DNA from: Brumimicrobium glaciale
Lineage (GTDB): Bacteria > Bacteroidota > Bacteroidia > Flavobacteriales_D > Crocinitomicaceae
Direction of reading: 5' to 3'
DNA length: 64,000 bases
Assembly: GCF_004152935.1 (NCBI RefSeq)
Contig: NZ_SETE01000001.1
Location: 62,001 to 126,000 of the forward strand
In this document: piece by piece, positions 43,606 through 52,420 of the stretch
How the letters are laid out: every line of letters begins with the position of its first letter
Numbering within the stretch: position 1 is the first letter of the stretch
The notes under the pieces: model-generated
Databases searched by the model: none
The model's input: only the letters and a program-made list of their open reading frames with translations
Told to the model about the DNA's origin: nothing
Translations under genes and position numbers: made by a program

Positions 43606-43672
43606 TCTCTCCCCTCTCCCTCTGACTTCCGCTCTCATTCTCTTTCTCACTCTTTTCTCCTCATTATCCTCC
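43606..43672. repeat. Pyrimidine-rich fragment of the 95-bp repeat family
   Basis: CCGCTCTCATTCTCTTTCTCACTC is identical to part of the unit at 58861 and continues TTTTCTCC. The flanking CTCTCCCCTCTCCCTCTGAC is similar in character. The rest of the gap up to tdk includes only its promoter. Confidence 0.6.
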
Positions 43673-43783
43673 CTCTCCCTGCGGCAACCAAGCGTAGCCG
43701 AAGTCCCACTCTCTCAAAACTCCAACCGTTCATAACTTTTTATTTATTCTCCTTTAAAAACTGGCAAACCTTTCTCGACTTAG

Positions 43784-43791
43784 TATTTTTG
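43784..43791 (+). promoter_or_regulatory. tdk promoter -7 box TATTTTTG
   Basis: Exact TAnnTTTG 19 bases before the tdk ATG; probably also drives murF-alr. Confidence 0.6.
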
Positions 43792-43810
43792 TAGAAATCA
43801 AAAATAGCGT

Positions 43811-44386
43811 ATGTTTTTAGAGCAATTTCCTGAGGATGGTAAGTTTCACGGCTGGGTAGAAGTGATCTGCGGATCAATGTTTTCCGGTAAAACAGAAGAA
43901 TTAATTCGTAGGTTGAGACGTATAAATTTCGCAGGACAAGAGTTGCTATTGTTTAAACCGAAAATTGACAAACGCTACAGTGAAGAAAATGTCGTGAGTC
44001 ATAACGGAGCTAGTTTCCAAGCTATTCAAGTTGAATCTGCAAAGGAAATTCTTGAACATTGGAAAAAGGAACGCATTGTTGCCATTGATGAAGCACAGTT
44101 TTTTGATGATGGAATAGTTGAAGTCGTAAATCACTTGGCGGCAAATGGAGTAAGGGTTATTTGTGCCGGATTAGACATGGATTTCCAAGCAAAACCTTTT
44201 GGACCCATGCCGTTTTTAATGGCTTCTGCTGAATATGTTACAAAAGTTCATGCAATTTGTATGTCTTGTGGTAACTTAGCACAGTTTTCTCACCGTAAAA
44301 CACAAGAGAAAGAACAAGTACTCGTTGGCGCAGTTGATGAATATGAACCGCTGTGCAGATCGTGTTATAATAAAATCAAACATTGA
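43811..44386 (+). CDS. tdk: Thymidine kinase (type II)
   Basis: A 191-residue cytoplasmic salvage enzyme that phosphorylates thymidine with ATP. Seen: P-loop GSMFSGKTEELIRR, the Walker B-like IVAIDEAQFFD, the lasso region with VTKVHAICMSCGNLA, and the zinc knuckle formed by CMSC and CRSC near the C-terminus. Length is typical. Its TGA overlaps the TTG start of murF-alr (TTGA), so the two are cotranscribed and translationally coupled. Confidence 0.96.
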   Translation: MFLEQFPEDGKFHGWVEVICGSMFSGKTEELIRRLRRINFAGQELLLFKPKIDKRYSEENVVSHNGASFQAIQVESAKEILEHWKKERIVAIDEAQFFDDGIVEVVNHLAANGVRVICAGLDMDFQAKPFGPMPFLMASAEYVTKVHAICMSCGNLAQFSHRKTQEKEQVLVGAVDEYEPLCRSCYNKIKH

Positions 44387-46665
44387 ATTTAAATCTTACG
44401 CATAAAAAGCTAGTCGATATTGTTTCAGGAAATGCCGAAATGCTTCCTGAACAAAAAATTGATATCATATATTACGATTCCCGATTAATCAATACAAGCC
44501 GAAATGGTGTGTTTTTCGCTTTAAACGGACGAAGAAACGGACATGATTTCTTACAAAAAGCTTACGACAAAGGAATTCGTAGTTTTGTAGTGAGTCAGCA
44601 GGTAGATTTACCAAACGACGCTATAATTATTGCTGTAGACGATACTTTGCGTGCTTTACAGGCAGTTGCAAGGAACCATAGAAATCATTTTTCTTATCCC
44701 GTTTTGGCCATTACAGGAAGTTTAGGGAAAACGACAATCAAAGAATGGTTGTACTTTTTGCTGGCAGATGAATTCAATATAATTCGCAGTCCAAAAAGTT
44801 TTAATTCTCAAATTGGAGTCGCTATTTCCTTGTTACAAATGACGGATGAACATAATTTCGCTATTATCGAAGCAGATATTTCTCATCCTGATGAAATGGA
44901 ATTTATCGAAGACATGGTCTCTCCTACTTTAGGAATATACACTGGAGTGGGTCATTTCTATGCTGATAATTTTGAATCTCAAAAAGTGCATGCAGCTGAA
45001 CATTTAAAATTGTTTAAGCATGCAAATATCACTTTTGCTTTAAGCGAACACAAAAATGAATTGCGTAAGAGTAAAATCAATGCAGACATTGTAGATTTCG
45101 ATAGCTGGAAAAATGTAGACTTTTCTCAATTGTCCTATTCTAATAATCGTGTCATTGCTTTGCATGTCGCAGAGTTTTTAGGAATAGAAAAAGAAAGCTT
45201 AATTAAAAAGGCGTCTCAATTGCCTGTACTTTCTAATAGAATGGAAGTTTTTGAAGGACAAGACGACAACCTTATCATTAATGATTCTTACAACATTGAT
45301 GTTGATGCATTGGAACAGGCACTTTCATACCAATTTTCTTCTGATGAACGCAAGGATAAAATCGTCGTGCTTGATTTATCTTTTGTTGAAGAAAACAGAA
45401 AACAAGTTATTTTGGATGTCGTAAATAGCTACAAGCCTACACAATTATTCATTCTTGAAAACAATAAAGTTCCTCAAGAATTGTTGGATGTAAAAAATTC
45501 AAGCATCTTATTTAAAGGGTCTTACCGCTCACGTTTAAAAGAGACTGTTCAGTTATTTAAGAACCGCAAACATGAAACTTGGGTTGAATTTGATTTAAAA
45601 TCTGTAGAACATAACATTTCAGTATTTCAAAATAAACTGCCTGAAGGAACAAAGACTTTGGTGATGGTGAAAGCTTCTTCCTACGGAACAGGTGATGTCA
45701 ACATTCCTCACTTTTTACAACAATTGGGAATCGATTATTTGGGTGTTGCCTATACTGATGAAGGAACAACATTGCGTGAAAACGGAATTACTTTACCAAT
45801 TCTGATCATGAATACGGAGATTAATGCATTTGATGATATTATTCGATTTCGATTAGAACCTTCCATCTTTTCAATTCCACAGTTAGAAGCTTTTTGTAAT
45901 CGATTGAGACAAGATAATATCACAGATTTTCCAATTCATATAACAGTTGAAACTGGAATGAATCGCTTAGGCTTCTATCCTGAGGATATCACAGAATTGA
46001 TTGAAAAACTAAATTCACACAACGAAATTAAGGTCAAAACAATCTATTCTCATTTGGCAGATGCTGATAATCCAGATCCTGCTTACAGTTTTCAGCAAAT
46101 AGAGAAATTCAAGATGATGAAAAGTCAATTTGAAAATGAATTGAATGATTCTTCTGTTTTATTTCATATTTTAAACAGTGAAGGAACCAGTAAATTTGGA
46201 AAAATCGCTGCTTTCGATATGGTGAGATTGGGAATTGGTGTTTTTGGATATACTTCAACAGCAGAAGAAGACGAACTCTTGCCTTCAATCAAATGGAAAA
46301 CGACCATTTCTCAAATCAAAACCATTGAAGCTGGAGAAACGGTTGGTTACAGCAGGACATTTAAAGCGGAGAAGTCAATGCAAATTGCAACACTTCGAAT
46401 TGGTTATGCCGACGGATTTAGACGTGGTTTAAGTAACGGAGTTGGAGCAGTTTTTATCAATGGAACAAGTTGTCCTGTCGTTGGAAATGTATGTATGGAC
46501 ATGACAATGGTTGATGTCAGCAATGCGAATTGCGAACCAGGTGATGAAGTCGAAATTATAGGTGAAAACATAACGATTAAAACGTTTTCAAATCGATTAA
46601 ACACGATTCCTTATGAGGTGATGACGAGTATAAACAAAAGAGTATCACGTATATATCTTAAATAA
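44383..46665 (+). CDS. murF-alr: Fused UDP-MurNAc-tripeptide:D-Ala-D-Ala ligase / alanine racemase
   Basis: A 760-residue bifunctional peptidoglycan enzyme: the MurF half (about 1-390) adds D-Ala-D-Ala to UDP-MurNAc-tripeptide, and the Alr half (about 398-760) makes D-alanine with PLP. Seen: ATP loop TGSLGKTTIKEW (about 111-122), SFNSQIGVAISLL, EADISHPDEMEF; then VMVKASSYGTGD with the PLP Lys430, HVETGMNRLGFY-like TVETGMNRLGF, IGYADGFR with catalytic Tyr675, and CMDMTMVDVS. The fusion is characteristic of Bacteroidota. The start is a TTG overlapping the tdk stop; no better ATG exists nearby. Confidence 0.94.
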   Translation: MNLNLTHKKLVDIVSGNAEMLPEQKIDIIYYDSRLINTSRNGVFFALNGRRNGHDFLQKAYDKGIRSFVVSQQVDLPNDAIIIAVDDTLRALQAVARNHRNHFSYPVLAITGSLGKTTIKEWLYFLLADEFNIIRSPKSFNSQIGVAISLLQMTDEHNFAIIEADISHPDEMEFIEDMVSPTLGIYTGVGHFYADNFESQKVHAAEHLKLFKHANITFALSEHKNELRKSKINADIVDFDSWKNVDFSQLSYSNNRVIALHVAEFLGIEKESLIKKASQLPVLSNRMEVFEGQDDNLIINDSYNIDVDALEQALSYQFSSDERKDKIVVLDLSFVEENRKQVILDVVNSYKPTQLFILENNKVPQELLDVKNSSILFKGSYRSRLKETVQLFKNRKHETWVEFDLKSVEHNISVFQNKLPEGTKTLVMVKASSYGTGDVNIPHFLQQLGIDYLGVAYTDEGTTLRENGITLPILIMNTEINAFDDIIRFRLEPSIFSIPQLEAFCNRLRQDNITDFPIHITVETGMNRLGFYPEDITELIEKLNSHNEIKVKTIYSHLADADNPDPAYSFQQIEKFKMMKSQFENELNDSSVLFHILNSEGTSKFGKIAAFDMVRLGIGVFGYTSTAEEDELLPSIKWKTTISQIKTIEAGETVGYSRTFKAEKSMQIATLRIGYADGFRRGLSNGVGAVFINGTSCPVVGNVCMDMTMVDVSNANCEPGDEVEIIGENITIKTFSNRLNTIPYEVMTSINKRVSRIYLK

Positions 46666-46697
46666 TTGATAATTCACAATTGATAATTGATAATTTT
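46666..46697. repeat. TTGATAATTCACAATTGATAATTGATAATT repeat
   Basis: Directly follows the murF-alr stop; same words as 3226-3250 and 27400-27425. Confidence 0.6.
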
Positions 46698-46788
46698 GAA
46701 AAATCAATCTTAATTATAGCTTTAATATCTTGGTTTAATTGTTTTTTTGATTTGATTTTTGAAGTAATTTTTCTTAATTTGAACATTT

Positions 46789-46977
46789 ATGAAATTATTA
46801 TTGTATAGTGTTTCTCTATTTTTAAGTGCTATCTTTTTCGCTAATCTCATTTATTTTATTGATTTATCAACAAAAGGAGCGGATGCCGAAACAGCGATAA
46901 TGAGAAGTGCAGTTGGAATGGTAATTTGCTTACTAATTGTTTTCCTTATGAAGAAAATGAAACTGACTGGGAAATAA
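46789..46977 (+). CDS. Small two-helix membrane protein
   Basis: Not recognised. 62 residues with two hydrophobic helices (about 2-25 and 42-56), a short soluble loop (DLSTKGADAETAIMRSA) and a basic C-terminus (KKMKLTGK), which fits an N-out/C-in or hairpin topology. ATG with an A-rich leader. Small size and lack of a family make it less certain, but codon use and hydrophobic pattern look genuine. It stands alone between repeats. Confidence 0.55.
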   Translation: MKLLLYSVSLFLSAIFFANLIYFIDLSTKGADAETAIMRSAVGMVICLLIVFLMKKMKLTGK

Positions 46978-47212
46978 GGCATAAATTTCAGCAGGGCATA
47001 AATTTATAAGTGAATTGGCTCTTTCACTTTCGATGAGGAGATTTTTACCGCAAAGTTGCTAAAGATTCTCGCTAAGGTCGCTTAGAAGAGTTAAGCCTAG
47101 GTGAATGTAGACAACCGAGAAAAATGCAAATATAAAATTCATCATTAAACATTCTTTCGCTCCGAGCGAACATAACTCTATACAAAATTATCAATTGTTA
47201 ATTATCAATTGT
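46978..47212. repeat. Repeat-rich gap before asnB
   Basis: 47042-47090 (ACCGCAAAGTTGCTAAAGATTCTCGCTAAGG) belongs to the CGCAAAG family; 47188-47212 is CAATTGTTAATTATCAATTG, the TTGATAATT family abutting the asnB stop. No gene seen. Confidence 0.55.
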
Positions 47213-49044
47213 CACCTTTCCCCCCACATATTAAACATAATAATCAACCACAATTGATTGTAGAGAAAAGTCTTTCCTCCTAAGTATTGCTTTTTTAATT
47301 CTAGAACTTCATCTACTTTGTAGAAATCGTATTTCTCTAAAACTTCTTGGTTTACATATTTATCTAAAAGTGGTTTTAATTCATTACTCAACCAAAGATT
47401 TAGTGGAATTCCGAATCCCCATTTAGGTCTATCAAATAATTCTTTGGGTACATAGTCATAAAGTACTTGCTTCAACAAATATTTACTGTCTCCGTTTTTA
47501 CGTTTGAGTTTCTCATCCAAATTAAGTGAAAACTCGACTAATCGGTGATCTAACAATGGAACTCTGGCTTCCAGACTATTTTGCATTGTTGCTCTGTCCA
47601 CTTTTGTGAGTAAATCTCCTGGTAAATAGAACTTCAAATCATGGAAAGATTGACTTTCACTGACCAATAATCTTCTGTTTGTTTTCCCCAGTAATAAAGG
47701 GGAATAATCTTCAGTGAAAGTAAAGTGCTTTTTTAAGCTTCTGGCAGAATACATACCTTGATCGACAGAGAAAATATGAGACGGTAAATGTTCATCTTCT
47801 TTAAAATCAAAATACTGACTCGCTCTTTGGTTATTTACCTTTGAAGAAAGCGAAAGTCCTGTTTTAAGGAACCAACGTAAAGTTTTCAAAGTCGTCAATC
47901 GGTCTGCCCATGTGTACATTCCGTAACCCATAAACTGTTCATCACCTCCATCTCCTGTGAGTACCATTGTGACTTTCTCACTTGCCATTTTAGAAACTAA
48001 ATAGGTCGGTAATGCTGAAGCATCGGCAAATGGTTCGTCGTACCATTTTGGAATTTCAGGAATTAAATCTTGAATATCTTTGTGAGACAAAACAAACTCG
48101 TGGTGTTTAGTTCCTAAATGATCAGCTACTTTTCTAGCATATTCACTTTCATTAAAAGAAGCTTCTTCAAAACCAATAGAAAAAGTAGAAATCGGCTGAT
48201 CAGAAATGGATTGCGCTACTGCAGCGACAGTGGACGAATCTATTCCTCCACTCAAAAAAACACCGAAAGGAACATCAGATTGTAAACGGTATTCAACACT
48301 TGATTTTAATAAATCATGATATTGCGTTTTCGCTTCATTTTCATCAGAAAGCGTTACTTTTTGAACCTTTTCCTCTAATTTCCAATAGTTTTTGATCAAA
48401 AAGTCAGATTTATTCAATTGAATATAGGAGCCTTCCTCTAATTTTCTGACAGCTTTATAAATAGAATGTGGAGCAGGAATGTATCCTAATCTAAAATAAT
48501 GTTGAATTGCGGCTTCGTCCCAATTTTTCTGGTCAATAAACGGAGCAATTGCTTTTAGTTCTGAAGAAAAATAAAGTGTTTCTTCATCCCAAGAATAGTA
48601 AAGTGGCTTAATTCCTAATCGATCACGGAATATGAATAATTCTTCCTCTTTTTCATTCCAAACGGCAAAAGCGAACATTCCATTGAAACGGTCAACACAT
48701 TTTGGTCCCCAAGCAATAAATGATTCTAAAATTACTTCTGTATCGGAGGAAGTAGAAAATTCAACTCCTTCGCTTTTAAGTATTTCTCTAATTTCTTTAA
48801 AATTGTAAAGTTCACCATTGTAAACAAGAGAATAATTTCCGCATTTTGAATGCATTGGTTGATTTGCCGCGTCTGATAAATCTAGAATACTTAATCTTCT
48901 GTGTCCTAATCCACAAGTCTTGTTTTGATTTACAAAAATCCCTTCTGCATCTGGACCACGATGAGCAATTTTATCCGTCATTTTGGAGAGTTGACTGATC
49001 TCAACTTTCGCTCTTCTATTTATTATTCCGGTGATTCCGCACAT
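47212..49044 (-). CDS. asnB: Asparagine synthetase (glutamine-hydrolysing)
   Basis: A 610-residue cytoplasmic enzyme making asparagine (or amidating a related substrate) from aspartate, glutamine and ATP. Seen: N-terminal amidotransferase nucleophile Cys2 (MCGITGIINRR), GHRRLSILDLS and YNGELYNF in the glutaminase domain, and the synthetase PP-loop FLSGGIDSSTVAAV (about 263-276). Length and motifs also fit the AsnB-like amidotransferases found in polysaccharide clusters, though no such cluster surrounds it here. A repeat element lies between it and the lipoprotein gene upstream. Confidence 0.92.
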   Translation of the reverse strand: MCGITGIINRRAKVEISQLSKMTDKIAHRGPDAEGIFVNQNKTCGLGHRRLSILDLSDAANQPMHSKCGNYSLVYNGELYNFKEIREILKSEGVEFSTSSDTEVILESFIAWGPKCVDRFNGMFAFAVWNEKEEELFIFRDRLGIKPLYYSWDEETLYFSSELKAIAPFIDQKNWDEAAIQHYFRLGYIPAPHSIYKAVRKLEEGSYIQLNKSDFLIKNYWKLEEKVQKVTLSDENEAKTQYHDLLKSSVEYRLQSDVPFGVFLSGGIDSSTVAAVAQSISDQPISTFSIGFEEASFNESEYARKVADHLGTKHHEFVLSHKDIQDLIPEIPKWYDEPFADASALPTYLVSKMASEKVTMVLTGDGGDEQFMGYGMYTWADRLTTLKTLRWFLKTGLSLSSKVNNQRASQYFDFKEDEHLPSHIFSVDQGMYSARSLKKHFTFTEDYSPLLLGKTNRRLLVSESQSFHDLKFYLPGDLLTKVDRATMQNSLEARVPLLDHRLVEFSLNLDEKLKRKNGDSKYLLKQVLYDYVPKELFDRPKWGFGIPLNLWLSNELKPLLDKYVNQEVLEKYDFYKVDEVLELKKQYLGGKTFLYNQLWLIIMFNMWGER

Positions 49045-49049
49045 AAGGG

Positions 49050-49100
49050 CAGTTTTGAGTATTGATTTTTGAGCACTGGGTACTTAGTACTCTATACTGA
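49050..49100. repeat. 'AGTATTGATTTTTGAGCACTGGGTACTTAG' repeat
   Basis: Resembles, inverted, 14090-14130; it lies in the asnB leader region. Confidence 0.4.
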
Positions 49101-49103
49101 TTA

Positions 49104-49733
49104 TTATTGTGTTTGACCTGCTTTTATGTTCAATTGAAAAGTTCGGTTAAAAGCATGTTCTAAAATTGCGAACCTAAAAGCTCCTCTGTCGTGATAAACT
49201 TTTATCCAACCTACTGTATTGGAAGCGAGTTTAACTCCTAAATATTTATTCCCTGTTTCAAGAATCACATCTTCTGAAATTGATGCGTCATCAAGGAAAA
49301 TAGTTGCATTAACAGCTATTGAACTAGAGATTTTAATTTCATCATCAACGGCAAAAACTCTCACATTTTCAGCATTATCTTCATCAACAATGACTCTGTT
49401 TTCAGAACCAATTGCTTCTACTACAATTTGTGAATTATGATTTTCACAAGAATCTATTGAACTAACGAAATTATAACTTGTAGAATAAGTGAATTTGAAG
49501 TCATTGAAACCATCCTTATCTACATCAATGAGAACGGACTGAGTTGAGTCTGTTGGAAAAGGAATAGATTCTGAACAAGTTGGCGAATAAATAGTAGCTA
49601 CACTATCAGCAGGGCTCAGAACTAAATGTGGAATATATTTACGGGAAGAGATATCATCTTTCAGTTTCTTAACTTTATGACAAGAGAAAGTAATCATACC
49701 GATGATGCCAAGAATAAATAAATATCGTTTCAT
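49104..49733 (-). CDS. Lipoprotein of unknown function
   Basis: Not recognised. 209 residues; signal peptide with lipobox ITFSC (Cys18). The mature part is beta-rich with a calcium-loop-like segment LIDVDKDGFNDFKF (about 66-79), two further cysteines (PTCSES, DSCENH) that could pair, and strands such as NATIFLDDASISEDVILE. The D-x-D-x-D-G pattern resembles calcium-binding repeats of surface proteins, an inference. It is codirectional with asnB but separated by a repeat element. Confidence 0.7.
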   Translation of the reverse strand: MKRYLFILGIIGMITFSCHKVKKLKDDISSRKYIPHLVLSPADSVATIYSPTCSESIPFPTDSTQSVLIDVDKDGFNDFKFTYSTSYNFVSSIDSCENHNSQIVVEAIGSENRVIVDEDNAENVRVFAVDDEIKISSSIAVNATIFLDDASISEDVILETGNKYLGVKLASNTVGWIKVYHDRGAFRFAILEHAFNRTFQLNIKAGQTQ

Positions 49734-49843
49734 AAAATTGATTTAAAGCATTTAAACGACTAAAGCACATAGTAAAATTCCACATTCAAAGCTTTAGAAT
49801 AATTTCAAAATTAATCATTTCTAGTTGTTAATTCAAAAAGTAT

Positions 49844-49874
49844 TTTGCTGTTGTTAAACTTAGATGTAATTTTG
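49844..49874 (+). promoter_or_regulatory. dusB promoter, perfect Bacteroidota consensus
   Basis: TTTG (49844-49847), exactly 19 nt, then TAATTTTG (49867-49874). The dusB ATG begins only 7 bases after the -7 box, so the transcript should start at or within a few bases of the start codon. Confidence 0.85.
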
Positions 49875-49881
49875 CAACGCT

Positions 49882-50877
49882 ATGGTAAAAATTCGTGATA
49901 TAGAATTAGGAGATTTTCCTTTGTTGCTTGCTCCAATGGAAGATGTAAGTGATCCACCTTTTCGTGCATTGTGCAAGGAAAACGGTGCTGATTTAATGTA
50001 CACAGAATTTATTTCCTCAGAAGGTTTAATTCGCGATGCAGTAAAAAGTGTTGAAAAGCTCGATATTTTCGAATATGAACGTCCCGTTGGAATTCAAATT
50101 TTCGGAAATGATATCGAAAGCATGAAATTAGCTACTGAAATTACAGCTAAAACCAATCCTGATATAATAGATATCAACTATGGTTGTCCAGTAAAAAAAG
50201 TCGCTTGTAAAGGATCCGGCGCCGGAATTCTTCAGGACATTCCAAAAATGGTTCGCATGACAGCTGAGATAGTGAAAAGTACATCATTACCAGTTACCGT
50301 AAAAACCAGACTAGGTTGGGATGAAGACACAAAATACATAGTTGAAGTTGCAGAACGTTTGCAAGATGTCGGAATTGAAGGGATTTCGATTCACGGTAGA
50401 ACCCGTAAACAGATGTATAAAGGAGAAGCGGATTGGGATTTGATTGCTGCGGTGAAAAACAATCCACGTATGCATATTCCTGTTTTCGGAAATGGAGATA
50501 TTGATTCTCCTGAGAAAGCAGTTTTATATAAAGAAAAATACGGTGTAGATGGAATCATGATTGGACGTGCTTCAATTGGTTATCCATGGATTTTCAATGA
50601 AATAAAGCATTTCAGAAATACGGGTGAACATTTACCTGGACCTACTTTGGAACAACGAGTTGATGTTGCCCGTCGACATTTAGAAATGAGTGTGAAATGG
50701 AAGGGCGAAAAACTGGCTATTGTAGAAATGAAACGCCATTATTCAAATTATTTCAGAGGTGTTCCTCACTTTAAAGCTTTCCGAACTAAGTTGGTTACCA
50801 CTTTCGATTTGAATGAGGTGTATGACACTTTGGATGAAGTAGCTGAGAAGTTTAGAGGAGTTGAGTTGTTGGTTTAA
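49882..50877 (+). CDS. dusB: tRNA-dihydrouridine synthase
   Basis: A 331-residue FMN enzyme that reduces uridines in the tRNA D-loop using NADPH. Seen: N-terminal LLLAPMEDVSDPPFRALC, the substrate/FMN strand IDINYGCPVKKVACKGSGAGIL with its catalytic-loop Cys, VKTRLGWDED, SIHGRTRKQMYKG, and VFGNGDID and GIMIGRASIGYPWIF at the phosphate-binding end of the TIM barrel. The overall pattern is that of the DusB group. It is monocistronic, with the strongest promoter in the window. Confidence 0.95.
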   Translation: MVKIRDIELGDFPLLLAPMEDVSDPPFRALCKENGADLMYTEFISSEGLIRDAVKSVEKLDIFEYERPVGIQIFGNDIESMKLATEITAKTNPDIIDINYGCPVKKVACKGSGAGILQDIPKMVRMTAEIVKSTSLPVTVKTRLGWDEDTKYIVEVAERLQDVGIEGISIHGRTRKQMYKGEADWDLIAAVKNNPRMHIPVFGNGDIDSPEKAVLYKEKYGVDGIMIGRASIGYPWIFNEIKHFRNTGEHLPGPTLEQRVDVARRHLEMSVKWKGEKLAIVEMKRHYSNYFRGVPHFKAFRTKLVTTFDLNEVYDTLDEVAEKFRGVELLV

Positions 50878-50960
50878 ATGGCTTTAGGCTGTATGCTTTA
50901 AGCTTTAGGCGGTTGGTTCACGCTGAAGTCGTGGTTTAAATAGCTGTTAGCTTTAGGTCG
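50878..50960. repeat. GGCTGTATGCTTTAAGCTTTAGGC repeat
   Basis: TTTAGGC / GCTTTAAGCTTTAGG words repeat within it, and GGCTGTATGCTTT recurs inverted at 13326-13350. The rest of the gap to 51196 is A/T-rich without a recognised signal. Confidence 0.55.
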
Positions 50961-51196
50961 TTTATTTTCATGTAATTATACTATCATCAATCGAAGCAAT
51001 ATTCTTTGCAAATCGAAAGATAAAAGAGCGGTGCAATATGACATAAGTCATCTTTGGCTGTTAAGATAAGCTAAATTTGAAATCGGACATCTTTAATGGT
51101 TATCTTGTTATAAATGAGGTTTTTATTTAGTTTAGACTTTACGCATTGTCTCAATTTTATAAGTTCTCAAATTATTAACAAGTTAAAATATATACC

Positions 51197-52270
51197 ATGA
51201 AAAGTAAATTGAATGAGTTGAAGAGTGTTGTAGCTGAAAATTGCATTACTATAATTCTTAACACGCACAGAACTGCGCCGGATAACCAAAAGGATATAAT
51301 TGTAATTAAAAATTTGATTACAGAAGCTGAAAATCGTTTAATTGAAAGTACGGATAAAAGAGTTGCAGCTAATCTTATTGAGCGCATCAAGGAATTAGCA
51401 GATTCAATTGACCATTCGCAAAATTTAGAGAGTTTAATTCTTTTTGTAAATGAAGATATTTCAGAAATTGTGCGTCTACCAATGAAAGTTGAGGACCGTG
51501 TAATTATCGGAGATACTTTTGCAACACGTGATTTAATGCGTGCTATGCATACCAATTCACAATACTACGTTTTGGTGTTGAGCCAAGAAAAGGCAAGATT
51601 AATTCAAGCTTTTAATGACGAGGTAGTGAAAGAAGTAAAAGGTGAATTTCCTTTCAAAAACAATCAATTTAACACCTCTAATTGGGTTGATAAATCAAAT
51701 GCCACTAGAAAAGACAACCTTATTGCAGAATATTTCAATCAAGTAGACAAAGCGGTTAACGAGGTAAGAAAGTCAACGGGTTTACCTGTTTTAATCTGTA
51801 GTGAAGAGAGTAATTACAATGATTATTTAAAGATTGCAGATGAGAAAAACACAATTTTCCAAACATTCCTTAGCGGAAATCGTTTAGAAAATAAAGACCA
51901 TGAAATCGTAAAAGAAGCTTGGGCTATCATGAAAGAATATTTAGTCAATAGAAATGATAACCGAATTTCAGAGCTAGACAAGGCTGTTGGAACGGGGAAT
52001 TATTTAAGTGACTTAAACGAGATTTGGAAAGCCATTAAGAACGGAAAAGTTCAAACAGTATTTGTTGAACAAGGCTTATTTAAACCTGCACTTCTAAAGG
52101 ATGATGAAATAGAAATAGTTTCAGAAGATAAGAGTGAAGACAGCAATTATATAGATGACATTCTGGATGAATTATTAGAATTGAATATGAGTTTTGGAGG
52201 TGAGAATGTTTTCTTACCAAAAGGTAAACTTGAAAAATTCAATGGTTATGGAGCGATAACGCGTTACTAA
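51197..52270 (+). CDS. Bacterial eRF1/Pelota-like protein (baeRF family 3)
   Basis: A 357-residue cytoplasmic protein resembling the bacterial archaeo-eukaryotic release-factor group, family 3, relatives of eRF1/Pelota thought to act on stalled or dormant ribosomes. Seen: an N-terminal helical domain (about 1-75), a middle domain opening with YYVLVLSQEKARLIQAF (about 118-134), and a C-terminal L7Ae-like domain ending GENVFLPKGKLEKFNGYGAI plus TRY (compare GGxxAxLRY in Pelota-type proteins). There is no GGQ, so peptide release is unlikely. The next gene, ywbE, follows after a 150-nt gap with a hairpin. Confidence 0.75.
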   Translation: MKSKLNELKSVVAENCITIILNTHRTAPDNQKDIIVIKNLITEAENRLIESTDKRVAANLIERIKELADSIDHSQNLESLILFVNEDISEIVRLPMKVEDRVIIGDTFATRDLMRAMHTNSQYYVLVLSQEKARLIQAFNDEVVKEVKGEFPFKNNQFNTSNWVDKSNATRKDNLIAEYFNQVDKAVNEVRKSTGLPVLICSEESNYNDYLKIADEKNTIFQTFLSGNRLENKDHEIVKEAWAIMKEYLVNRNDNRISELDKAVGTGNYLSDLNEIWKAIKNGKVQTVFVEQGLFKPALLKDDEIEIVSEDKSEDSNYIDDILDELLELNMSFGGENVFLPKGKLEKFNGYGAITRY

Positions 52271-52336
52271 TCTATATTTCGGTATAAATTACTGGAATTT
52301 TGAACAATAAAATTGCAGAAATGCAAACAATAAATT

Positions 52337-52387
52337 AAATTGTGGAGGTTTTGATTGTGTAAGAGCAGTTGATAGCCTCCACAATTT
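52337..52387. promoter_or_regulatory. Perfect 12-bp hairpin between baeRF3 and ywbE
   Basis: AAATTGTGGAGG (52337-52348) and CCTCCACAATTT (52376-52387) pair perfectly around a 27-nt loop. No T-run follows, so it is not a standard terminator; a leader structure or processing site for ywbE is possible. Confidence 0.6.
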
Positions 52388-52420
52388 GTTTATATTAACT
52401 GTTTAATAAAAGCTCATAAT

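Noticed and set aside
51175-51555. 126-codon open frame antisense to the baeRF3 start
   Set aside because: The plus-strand gene is supported over its whole length by family features; the antisense frame is Ile/Ser-rich and lacks a sensible start.
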